The notes beneath the pieces are model-generated. The model did not search any database and had not been told where the DNA came from. It was given only the letters and a program-made list of their open reading frames with translations. A program made the position numbers and the translations under genes. Shown piece after piece: positions 1-6,435 of a stretch of DNA of 6,475 bases (the stretch's first letter is position 1; every line of letters begins with the position of its first letter). Origin of the DNA: UBA7236 sp964638865 (GTDB lineage: Bacteria; Bacteroidota; Bacteroidia; Chitinophagales; BACL12); assembly GCA_964638865.1 (NCBI GenBank), contig CAZXBG010000183.1, positions 1-6,475 of the forward strand, read 5' to 3'.

Positions 1-37
1 CTCATTACTCATATCTCATTACTCACTCCCCCCCCCC
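1..37. repeat. Short direct repeat plus C10 homopolymer after topA
   Basis: The 11-mer CTCATTACTCA occurs at 1-11 and again at 15-25, separated by TAT. A run of ten C follows at 28-37. Read along topA (minus strand), the stop codon is followed two bases later by G10 and then by GAGTAATGAG-type repeats, which contain stop codons in more than one frame. This is simple-sequence DNA outside any gene. It may continue beyond the left edge. I see no hairpin or T-run in it that would make it a normal terminator. Confidence 0.75.
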
Positions 38-39
38 TC

Positions 40-2400
40 TCACGCTTTTTTCTTCCCAAACTTACGTTTTCCCTTAACAGATGGATCTGTGTTTTTAATA
101 ATATCCAACACATCATCCAAGGTTAGATCTTTTGCTACTTTATCCTTCGGAATTTTATAATTTTCTTTTCCCTTTTTAATATATGCTCCGTATAAACCAT
201 TTAATACCTGAATTTCGTGTTCCGGAAAATCGTGTATCAGTTTATTTTTATCCTTCAGATCTTTCTCATCAATTAAAACAATTGATTCTTCTAAGGTAAT
301 TGCAGCAGCTTCGGTTCCCTTTGGTATGGAATAAAACTTTTTATTGTTGCGCACATAAGGACCAAATCTTCCAATTCCCACTACCACATCATCCTCTCTG
401 TATGTTCCAATTGTTTTTGGTAATTCAAATAACTTCACTGCTTCCTCTAAAGTAAGATCGGCAAGATTTTGCGTTTTTAATAACCCTGCAAATTTTGGTT
501 TTTTTGCATCCGGATTTTTCTTTGCCTCTTTCGGATCCAGCGTTTCACCCATCACAACCATTGCACCATATTTTCCCATCATTGCTTTTATAGGTTCGTT
601 TGTAGTAGGATGTATTCCCAATAAACGTTCACCGGTAACTTTTTGTGCCGTTTGTGCGGTAATTTTCATGTGTTCGTGAAATGGCACATAAAATTCATCA
701 ATCATTTTGCGCCACTCCACTTTGCCTACTGCAATTTCGTCAAATTTATTTTCAACACTTGCCGTAAAATTATAATCCAATATCTGCGGAAAATTTGTAG
801 TCAAAAACTCTGTAACTAAAACACCAAGGTCAGTAGGAAATAATTTCATCCTTTCCGTTCCGTACGTCTCCGATAATATTTTTTTCTCTACTTTTTTATC
901 TTTTAAAACATACTGAATAAATTGTCGCTCCACTCCTTCTTTATCTTGTTTTACAACATATTCTCTTTTTTGCACGGTGGATATTGTTGGTGCATACGTG
1001 GAAGGTCGTCCTATTCCCAACTCTTCTAATTTCTTAACCAAACTTGCTTCTGTATATCTTGCAGAAGGTTTTGAAAATTTTTGTATTCCGAACATTTCAA
1101 TTAAAGAAAGATCTTGTCCTTTTTTTAATGGAGGCAACAACGTTGCATCATCATCCTTCACATCTTCCAATGCTTCGGTATATACCTTTAAAAATCCGTC
1201 AAATTTTATAATTTCTCCTTTCGCAACTAAATTTTCTTTGCGGGAGGAAATAGATATATCTACAATTGTTTTTTCCAGTTCTGCATCTGCCATTTGCGAT
1301 GCCATCGTGCGTTTCCAGATAAGTTTATACAAACGTTTTTCATCAAAATCCATGTCCACCTCATGATTTTCCATATAGGTAGGACGAATGGCCTCATGTG
1401 CTTCCTGTGCTCCTGATGATTTTGTTTTAAACTGACGTGGATTGTGATATTTTTCGCCATAATTTTTTATGATCTCCGCCTTTGCAGCATCTAATGCAGT
1501 ATCACTTAAATTCACGGAATCCGTTCTCATATAAGTGATATGTCCTTCCTCATATAATTTTTGTGCAATTACCATGGTACGGGAAACTGAAAATCCCATT
1601 TTCGTACTTGCTTCCTGTTGCAATGTGGAAGTAGTAAATGGCGCAGATGGCGTTCTTTTGGCGGGTTTAATTGCAATATCTGCAACTTTAAAATCAGCAC
1701 CAATACAATCCTTTAAAAAGGAATCCACATTTTCTTCCTTTTCAAATTTTTCGGGCAATTCTGCTTTTAAATGATATTCTTTTCCTGCTTCATCCCTAAC
1801 AATAAAATTAGCCGTTATTTTATAATGCGAAACCGCACCGAAAGCACTTATTTCCTGCTCGCGTTCTACAATTAATCGCACCGCAACACTTTGTACTCTT
1901 CCGGCAGAAAGTGATGTTTTCATATTTATTTTTCTCCACAACAACGGAGAAAGCTCAAAACCCACAATTCTGTCTAAAATTCTTCTCGCCTGCTGCGCAT
2001 CCACCAGATTAATATCAATATTTCTTGGTTTTTTAACGGCCGCTTCAATTGCTTTTTTGGTAATCTCATGGAATACAATACGTTTTGCAATTTTTGAATC
2101 CAATCCTAAAACCTCGCTCAAATGCCACGAAATTGCTTCTCCTTCCCGGTCCTCATCCGTCGCTAATAATATTTCATCCGCACCCTTTGCCAATTTCTTC
2201 AATTCCTTTACCAGCGCTTCTTTGTCGGGCGAAACAATGTATTTTGGTTCATAATTATTTTCAAAATCAATCCCGAAATTTGTTTTCTCCAGATCGCGAA
2301 TATGCCCAAAACAGGACCTTACCACATAATCCTTCCCCAAAAACTTTTCGATGGTTTTTGCCTTTGCAGGTGACTCCACGATCATCAGATTTTTTACCAT
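40..2400 (-). CDS. topA: DNA topoisomerase I (type IA)
   Basis: Relaxes negatively supercoiled DNA by cutting and rejoining one strand through a tyrosine-DNA link. The 786-residue protein starts with the TOPRIM domain (about 1-115), with E9 in IVESPAKAKT and the metal-binding acidic cluster TDEDREGE at 81-88. SAGRVQSVAVRLIVERE (165-181) is a conserved type IA motif. The active-site tyrosine is Y290 in HITYMRTDSVNLS, with R292 beside it. The C-terminal part has no CxxC zinc fingers as in E. coli TopA. It has short glycine-aromatic repeats instead, clearest at about 609-613 (GKYGA), 677-693 (GRFGPYV) and 735-751 (GLYGAYI), followed by a lysine-rich tail (KGKRKFGKKKA). The start at 2400 is firm because the TOPRIM begins within seven residues and a promoter lies just upstream. 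It is divergent from mrp. Length and domain order are complete. Confidence 0.98.
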   Translation of the reverse strand: MVKNLMIVESPAKAKTIEKFLGKDYVVRSCFGHIRDLEKTNFGIDFENNYEPKYIVSPDKEALVKELKKLAKGADEILLATDEDREGEAISWHLSEVLGLDSKIAKRIVFHEITKKAIEAAVKKPRNIDINLVDAQQARRILDRIVGFELSPLLWRKINMKTSLSAGRVQSVAVRLIVEREQEISAFGAVSHYKITANFIVRDEAGKEYHLKAELPEKFEKEENVDSFLKDCIGADFKVADIAIKPAKRTPSAPFTTSTLQQEASTKMGFSVSRTMVIAQKLYEEGHITYMRTDSVNLSDTALDAAKAEIIKNYGEKYHNPRQFKTKSSGAQEAHEAIRPTYMENHEVDMDFDEKRLYKLIWKRTMASQMADAELEKTIVDISISSRKENLVAKGEIIKFDGFLKVYTEALEDVKDDDATLLPPLKKGQDLSLIEMFGIQKFSKPSARYTEASLVKKLEELGIGRPSTYAPTISTVQKREYVVKQDKEGVERQFIQYVLKDKKVEKKILSETYGTERMKLFPTDLGVLVTEFLTTNFPQILDYNFTASVENKFDEIAVGKVEWRKMIDEFYVPFHEHMKITAQTAQKVTGERLLGIHPTTNEPIKAMMGKYGAMVVMGETLDPKEAKKNPDAKKPKFAGLLKTQNLADLTLEEAVKLFELPKTIGTYREDDVVVGIGRFGPYVRNNKKFYSIPKGTEAAAITLEESIVLIDEKDLKDKNKLIHDFPEHEIQVLNGLYGAYIKKGKENYKIPKDKVAKDLTLDDVLDIIKNTDPSVKGKRKFGKKKA

Positions 2401-2420
2401 TTCAATACTTTAGTTGGGTG

Positions 2421-2449
2421 CAAAGATAAATTTATCGCTAACATACAAG
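2421..2449 (-). promoter_or_regulatory. Probable topA promoter (Bacteroidota -33/-7 type)
   Basis: On the minus strand, TATCTTTG (plus-strand 2421-2428) matches the Bacteroidota -7 consensus TAnnTTTG exactly. CTTG (2446-2449) sits 17 bases upstream as a plausible -33 element (consensus TTTG, one mismatch). The box ends 20 bases before the topA ATG, so the leader would be short. No Shine-Dalgarno sequence is seen in the leader, which is usual for this phylum. The assignment rests on pattern only. Confidence 0.6.
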
Positions 2450-2516
2450 CATTGCGCCCCATTTTTTTATCCCCAGCTTATAAACCTTTACCAATCAACT
2501 TTTGTTCTCGAGGCAG

Positions 2517-2524
2517 TAACTTTG
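2517..2524 (+). promoter_or_regulatory. Probable mrp promoter, -7 box
   Basis: TAACTTTG matches the Bacteroidota -7 consensus TAnnTTTG exactly. A TTTG at 2501-2504 is only 12 bases upstream, too near for a normal -33 element, so the upstream half is weak or missing. The box ends 17 bases before the ATG at 2542, nearly the same spacing as the matching box before nfu. It lies inside the longer TTG-initiated reading frame, which argues that the extension is not translated. Confidence 0.5.
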
Positions 2525-2541
2525 ACCTGAAAATGATAAAT

Positions 2542-3645
2542 ATGGAACTTACTGTAACCAATATATTGAATGCCCTGCGCAATGTGGATGATCCGGATCT
2601 GAAGAAAGATATAGTAACCCTTGGCATGGTAAAGGATGTGGCCGTAGAAGGCAAGAACGTGACCTTTACGGTGGAACTCACCACTCCTGCTTGCCCTATG
2701 AAGGAGGAAATTAAACATGCCTGTATAACAGCAGTGAAGCATTTGGTGGACAAGGAGGCAATTGTTGATATCAATATGACCTCCAGAGTATCTTCCGTTA
2801 GAAATAGCAATGATCTTTTATTACCCGGTGTGAAGAACATTATTGCCGTTTGCTCGGGAAAAGGAGGTGTAGGAAAATCAACAGTTGCGGTAAATCTTGC
2901 CCTTGGTTTAGCCAAAACCGGCGCAAAAGTGGGTTTAATGGATGCAGATATCTATGGACCTTCCGTTCCCCTCATGCTAAACCTCAGCAAGGCCAAACCC
3001 AAGGTAATTGATCAAAACGGTAAGGCTATGATGATTCCGTTGGAGCAATATGGCATAAAATCGCTTTCCATAGGGTATTTAGTGGATCCTGAACAGGCAG
3101 TGGTATGGCGCGGACCAATGGTGAGCAGCGCTTTAAAACAATTTGTAACCGATTGTATTTGGGGGGATTTAGATTATCTTATCATTGATATGCCTCCGGG
3201 AACAGGAGATATTCATCTAACATTGGTGCAAACTGTGCCTGTTACGGGTGCAATTATTGTCACCACACCGCAGGAAGTTGCGTTGGCAGATGCCCGGAAA
3301 GCTGCCGGAATGTTCAAAATTTCAAATATTAATGTGCCGATAATAGGTGTTGTGGAGAATATGGCCTATTTCACCCCTGCTGAACTGCCTGAAAATAAAT
3401 ATTATATTTTTGGTAAAGGGGGAGGAACAACTTTAGCGAGAGAATTAATGGTTCCGCTACTTGGTCAAATTCCTTTAGTGCAGGGTATTCGCGAGGGCGG
3501 CGACAGTGGAAAACCATTTATGTTGCGCGATGATGATGTTATTACTTCCAATGCTTTTGAGGAAGTAATTAATAATACCGCGCGATTTATTTCCATCAGA
3601 AATGATGAAAAGGTTGCAACGAAAGTTGTAGAGATGATTCGATGA
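2542..3645 (+). CDS. mrp: Mrp/ApbC-family P-loop ATPase, Fe-S cluster carrier
   Basis: Predicted cytosolic ATPase of the Mrp/NBP35/ApbC family, which binds and passes on Fe-S clusters. The 367-residue protein has an N-terminal MIP18/DUF59 domain (about 5-80, PACPM with C51). The ATPase domain follows, with the deviant Walker A SGKGGVGKS (105-113; signature K107, K112), DADIYGPS (134-141) and DMPPGTGD (216-223). Most bacterial homologues have a C-terminal CxxC after the ENM motif. Here that region reads NMAYFTPAELPENKYYIFG (273-291), with no cysteine anywhere after C205. I recall this as typical of Bacteroidota members. The ATG at 2542 gives the usual N-terminus. An in-frame ATG at 2533 would fall almost at the expected transcript start, and a TTG at 2452 would add 30 non-family residues across the promoter. 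The neighbour nfu supports an Fe-S role. Confidence 0.93.
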   Translation: MELTVTNILNALRNVDDPDLKKDIVTLGMVKDVAVEGKNVTFTVELTTPACPMKEEIKHACITAVKHLVDKEAIVDINMTSRVSSVRNSNDLLLPGVKNIIAVCSGKGGVGKSTVAVNLALGLAKTGAKVGLMDADIYGPSVPLMLNLSKAKPKVIDQNGKAMMIPLEQYGIKSLSIGYLVDPEQAVVWRGPMVSSALKQFVTDCIWGDLDYLIIDMPPGTGDIHLTLVQTVPVTGAIIVTTPQEVALADARKAAGMFKISNINVPIIGVVENMAYFTPAELPENKYYIFGKGGGTTLARELMVPLLGQIPLVQGIREGGDSGKPFMLRDDDVITSNAFEEVINNTARFISIRNDEKVATKVVEMIR

Positions 3646-3658
3646 TGATTTTAATCCG

Positions 3659-3666
3659 TAACTTTG
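3659..3666 (+). promoter_or_regulatory. Probable nfu promoter, -7 box
   Basis: TAACTTTG in the 37-base mrp-nfu gap is an exact TAnnTTTG match. With the preceding G it is identical over nine bases to the box before mrp. It ends 16 bases before the nfu ATG. No TTTG is seen at the expected -33 distance (that stretch is the end of mrp), so nfu may be read both from mrp and from this site. Inferred from pattern only. Confidence 0.45.
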
Positions 3667-3682
3667 CATTATATAATTAAGT

Positions 3683-3925
3683 ATGTCGATTAGTAAAGAA
3701 ATATATTCACAGGTAGAAACATCGCTAGATACCATTCGTCCCTATCTCAATAAAGACGGTGGTGATATTGAAGTGGTTGAAATAACAGATGATATGATAG
3801 TGCGCGTAAAACTGCTCGGAGCCTGCGAAAGTTGCCCAATGAGTTTTATGACGATGAAGGCAGGAGTTGAACAAAGTATCAGAAATGCCATTCCTGCTAT
3901 AAAGGGAATTGAAACGGTGGCTTAA
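3683..3925 (+). CDS. NifU C-terminal-type (Nfu) Fe-S carrier protein
   Basis: An 80-residue protein consisting almost wholly of one NifU C-terminal (Nfu) domain. Such proteins hold a cluster between two monomers through a CxxC motif and deliver it to target enzymes. The family signature is clear: RPYLNKDGGDIEVVEI (19-34) followed by LLGACESCPMSFMTMKAGVE (44-63), with the ligand cysteines at C48 and C51. There is no N-terminal IscU-like or A-type domain, so it is a stand-alone Nfu rather than full-length NifU. The ATG is the only sensible start, five residues before the first conserved helix. It lies 37 bases after mrp and 16 bases before pyrF on the same strand. Pairing with Mrp suggests that both act late in Fe-S delivery; which enzymes they serve is unknown. 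Confidence 0.94.
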   Translation: MSISKEIYSQVETSLDTIRPYLNKDGGDIEVVEITDDMIVRVKLLGACESCPMSFMTMKAGVEQSIRNAIPAIKGIETVA

Positions 3926-3941
3926 TAATTTCCGGAACTAC

Positions 3942-4760
3942 ATGAACAAACAAGAGATCCTCCAACAGATCAAAACCAAAAGGTCTTATCTCTGCGTTGG
4001 ATTGGATACGGATATTGAAAAAATTCCGACACATTTAAAACATTACAACGATCCTGTTTTCGAATTCAATAAACAAATTATTGATGTTACCCGCGATTTG
4101 TGTATTGCCTACAAACCGAATATCGCTTTTTATGAAGCAAGCGGAAGTAAGGGCTGGGAAAGTTTAGAAAAAACAATCAACTATATCGGCACAGAACATT
4201 TTACCATTGCAGATGCAAAACGCGGAGATATTGGAAATACTTCGTCGCGCTATGCAGAGGCTTTTTTTAAAACCATGCCTTTTGATGCAATAACTGTTGC
4301 TCCATATATGGGAAAAGATTCTGTTCTTCCCTTTCTGCAATTTGAAAATAAATGGGTGATATTATTGGTGTTAACATCCAATTCGGGAAGCGCAGATTTC
4401 CAATTAATGCAGGAGAACGGCGAACAATTATTTGAGCGGGTAATTCGCACCGCAAATACCTGGGGAGATACAAATAATTTAATGTTCGTAGTTGGAGCAA
4501 CGCATCCGGAATATTTTAACCGAATCAGAAAAATTGCACCGGATAATTTTTTATTAGTGCCGGGAGTTGGCGCGCAAGGTGGTGATCTACAAGCCATTTC
4601 ACGCAACGGAATGAACGCAGAATGCGGGCTCATCGTTAATTCTACACGAGATATTATATACGCCTCCAAGGGCGAAGACTTCGCAGAAAAAGCAAGAGAA
4701 AAAGCATTGTTAATGCAAAAAGAAATGCAAATTCTTTTGGAAGAAAAAAATATTATTTAA
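3942..4760 (+). CDS. pyrF: Orotidine 5'-phosphate decarboxylase (type 2)
   Basis: Converts OMP to UMP with loss of CO2, the last step of de novo pyrimidine synthesis, in the cytosol. At 272 residues it fits the longer 'type 2' PyrF group. LCVGLDTD (17-24) forms the first strand. FTIADAKRGDIGNTSSRYA (87-105) carries the catalytic D-x-K-R-x-D core (D91, K93, D96). APYMGKDS (120-127) and VPGVGAQGGD (207-215) are the later phosphate- and barrel-loop motifs, and NSTR (233-236) closes the site. The frame opens further upstream to a TTG at 3909, which would overlap nfu by 17 bases and add residues foreign to the family, so the ATG at 3942 is preferred. It sits 16 bases behind nfu with no visible promoter or Shine-Dalgarno sequence, so co-transcription is likely. 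Nothing in it links functionally to Fe-S chemistry. Confidence 0.96.
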   Translation: MNKQEILQQIKTKRSYLCVGLDTDIEKIPTHLKHYNDPVFEFNKQIIDVTRDLCIAYKPNIAFYEASGSKGWESLEKTINYIGTEHFTIADAKRGDIGNTSSRYAEAFFKTMPFDAITVAPYMGKDSVLPFLQFENKWVILLVLTSNSGSADFQLMQENGEQLFERVIRTANTWGDTNNLMFVVGATHPEYFNRIRKIAPDNFLLVPGVGAQGGDLQAISRNGMNAECGLIVNSTRDIIYASKGEDFAEKAREKALLMQKEMQILLEEKNII

Positions 4761-4841
4761 ATTGCGGTCATTATCCTGAAAAAGGAAACAGTTGAATAAT
4801 ATTTGATCTGGAATTAATTACCGTTTTTTTTATTCTTTTAC

Positions 4842-4911
4842 ACCCTGAATAGAAAATCTGTCGTGTATTTTCAGGCTAGAAAAAATTACAATTGATTTTC
4901 TTATTCAGGGT
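4842..4911. repeat. Long-armed inverted repeat before the DUF2851 gene
   Basis: Within the 169-base pyrF-DUF2851 gap, ACCCTGAATAGAAAAT (4842-4857) is the reverse complement of ATTTTCTTATTCAGGGT (4895-4911), apart from one extra base in the right arm. This gives 16 pairs around a 37-base loop. The loop holds a shorter copy of the right arm, ATTTTCAGG (4867-4875), which could pair with the left arm instead. No T-run follows on either strand, so it is not a standard terminator. It ends 18 bases before the DUF2851 start codon. It could be a 5'-leader RNA structure, a protein-binding site or a mobile-repeat remnant; the sequence does not decide. The rest of the gap shows a T8 run (4824-4831) and no convincing promoter. 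Confidence 0.7.
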
Positions 4912-4929
4912 TGTCCTTAAAAACTCTTT

Positions 4930-6195
4930 ATGAACGAAGCATTTATCCAGTATATCTGGAAGATGAAGTTGTTCAATACCTCGGACTTAAAAACAACCGA
5001 TGGTGAACCACTTCTTATTATTCACTCCGGTGAACACAATTTCCACTCGGGTCCCGATTTTACAAATGCGCGAATAAAACTCGGAGATACAATCTGGGCC
5101 GGCAATGTAGAGATACATATTCGCTCCTGCGATTGGAAAATTCACAAACATGTTTCAGACCGCGCGTACGACAATGTGATATTACACGTTGTATTTGAAC
5201 ATGATGATACGGAAAATAAATTACCTACCTTAATTCTTAAAGACAGAATTGATGTTAAATTAATTTCGTTATATAATTTCATGATGCAAACCAGTGCATG
5301 GATTCCCTGTGAAAAAAATATTCGATTTACTGATGAGATCATCATTAAAAATCAGCTCAACCGTTTACTCACTGAACGCATAGAAAAAAAGGCATTAAAT
5401 TTTGAGCAGCGATTATTATTAAATACAAACGATTGGGAAGAAACCTGTTATCAATTAATTGCCAGAAATCTCGGCACCAATGTAAATGCAGAACCCTTCG
5501 AACGCGTAGCCAGAAGTCTGCCCTATAAAACCATTTTAAAACATATAAATAATCCCATGCAAGTAGAGGCTTTGTTATTTGGACAAGCAGGGTTTTTGGA
5601 AGGAAATTTCAGAGAATTATATCCAAACCAATTGCAATCGGAATATCAATTCTTAAAAAAGAAATATCAACTGGAAGGAATTCGTCCCCTCGAATGGAAA
5701 TTTCTGCGCATGCGACCGGCTAATTTTCCGACGATAAGAATGAGTCAGTTTGCAAATTTTGTAGCAGCAAAAGAAAAAATATTTTCTGCCATTCTCGAAT
5801 TAAATGATATCAAAAAAATAAAAAAATTATTTGAAGTTAATGCAGGTGATTATTGGAAAGAACATTATCATTTTAAAAAAGCAGTCCCAATAAAATCTTC
5901 GGCATTGGGAGCGGATATGATTAATTTAATCTTGATAAATACCATCTCCCCTCTCCTTTTTTTATATGGCCAAAAAACGGGAGAGTTACAATATATCACC
6001 AGAGCAATAGACCTTTTAGAAAATCTGGAACCGGAGCACAATAATATTATCCACAAGTGGGAATCCCTCGGTCTAAAGCCCAAAAATGCCGCCGAAAGCC
6101 AGGCTTTGTTGGAATTAAAGAAAAATTATTGTGAAAATAAACGCTGTTTGGAATGTGCAATTGGTCACAAAATTTTGAAATCTGAGAAAAATTGA
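4930..6195 (+). CDS. DUF2851 family protein, function unknown
   Basis: A 421-residue protein that I recognise as the DUF2851 family, found mainly in Bacteroidota; no member's function is known to me. The N-terminal part (33-90) has the family's strongest motifs: HSGPDF (39-44), GNVEIHIRSCDWKIHKH (58-74) and AYDNVILHVV (79-88). A mixed, mostly helical middle follows, with WIPCE (124-128), EALLFGQAGFLEG (213-225), a RPANFPTIRMSQ stretch (262-273) and DYWKEHYHF (307-315). The C-terminus has a cysteine cluster, YCENKRCLECAIGHK, with C401, C406 and C409 (C-x4-C-x2-C). No signal peptide or membrane helix is seen, so it is probably cytosolic. The alternation of D, E-x-H and strand-like segments near the N-terminus is reminiscent of PD-(D/E)XK enzymes, but that is only inference. 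It starts 169 bases after pyrF and ends 18 bases before the PspC-domain gene. Full length, with no frame damage. Confidence 0.9.
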   Translation: MNEAFIQYIWKMKLFNTSDLKTTDGEPLLIIHSGEHNFHSGPDFTNARIKLGDTIWAGNVEIHIRSCDWKIHKHVSDRAYDNVILHVVFEHDDTENKLPTLILKDRIDVKLISLYNFMMQTSAWIPCEKNIRFTDEIIIKNQLNRLLTERIEKKALNFEQRLLLNTNDWEETCYQLIARNLGTNVNAEPFERVARSLPYKTILKHINNPMQVEALLFGQAGFLEGNFRELYPNQLQSEYQFLKKKYQLEGIRPLEWKFLRMRPANFPTIRMSQFANFVAAKEKIFSAILELNDIKKIKKLFEVNAGDYWKEHYHFKKAVPIKSSALGADMINLILINTISPLLFLYGQKTGELQYITRAIDLLENLEPEHNNIIHKWESLGLKPKNAAESQALLELKKNYCENKRCLECAIGHKILKSEKN

Positions 6196-6213
6196 TAAAT
6201 TTTGTAAGCAGAA

Positions 6214-6435
6214 ATGTTATACAGGTTTAAACATCTTATTGAAACTGGCGCTTTTGGCGTTTGCTCCTGGCTGGGGGAAAAAATGGGTATAGCTTCCAGT
6301 CGGGTAAGACTGTTTTTCGTATACGTTACCTTCCTCACATTTGCTTCTCCTGTAATTATTTATATGATCCTCGCCTTTTGGATCAATATGAAAAATTATG
6401 TCAGAGATAAGATCGATCCGGTAAGAGACCTCTAA
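6214..6435 (+). CDS. PspC-domain small membrane protein
   Basis: A 73-residue protein made of a single PspC domain. In enterobacteria PspC is an inner-membrane sensor of the phage-shock response, but short stand-alone PspC proteins such as this have no settled role. The signature is visible: GAFGVCSWLGEKMGIASSRVRLFFV (12-36), in which GVC is followed by SWLGEKMGI in place of the more common AGLAEYFGI. One hydrophobic helix follows (about 33-57), and then a short charged tail (NYVRDKIDPVRDL). It starts 18 bases after the DUF2851 stop, so the two are probably one transcript. No full Psp operon (pspA, pspB, pspF) is present here, so calling it a phage-shock protein would go too far. The ATG fits the domain start. 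Confidence 0.88.
   Translation: MLYRFKHLIETGAFGVCSWLGEKMGIASSRVRLFFVYVTFLTFASPVIIYMILAFWINMKNYVRDKIDPVRDL

Noticed and set aside
977..1366. Open frame of 129 codons on the plus strand inside topA
   Set aside because: It is antisense to well-conserved topA coding sequence, its product resembles no family, and it has no upstream signals. The other frames inside topA (1260-1460, 1535-1774, 2057-2429) are rejected for the same reasons.
2452..2541. N-terminal extension of mrp from a TTG at 2452 (or an ATG at 2533)
   Set aside because: The added residues (MRPIFLSPAYKPLP...) do not look like the family and the stretch contains the promoter-like box at 2517-2524. The ATG at 2533 would lie within a few bases of the expected transcript start.
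3909..3941. Longer pyrF from a TTG at 3909 overlapping the end of nfu
   Set aside because: The extra residues (MKRWLNNFRNY) are not part of PyrF. The ATG at 3942 gives a normal N-terminus and length.
4250..4669. Open frame of 139 codons on the minus strand inside pyrF
   Set aside because: It is a shadow of pyrF, whose catalytic motifs are intact on the plus strand. The product resembles no known family.
4824..4831. T8 run after pyrF as a rho-independent terminator
   Set aside because: No stable GC-rich stem lies directly before it. The nearest candidate (TCCT/AGGA, 4774-4786) has four pairs and is about 40 bases away.
6196..6204. TAAATTTTG before the PspC gene as a -7 promoter box
   Set aside because: The spacing inside the box is one base too long for TAnnTTTG and no -33 element is seen. 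Co-transcription with DUF2851 is simpler.
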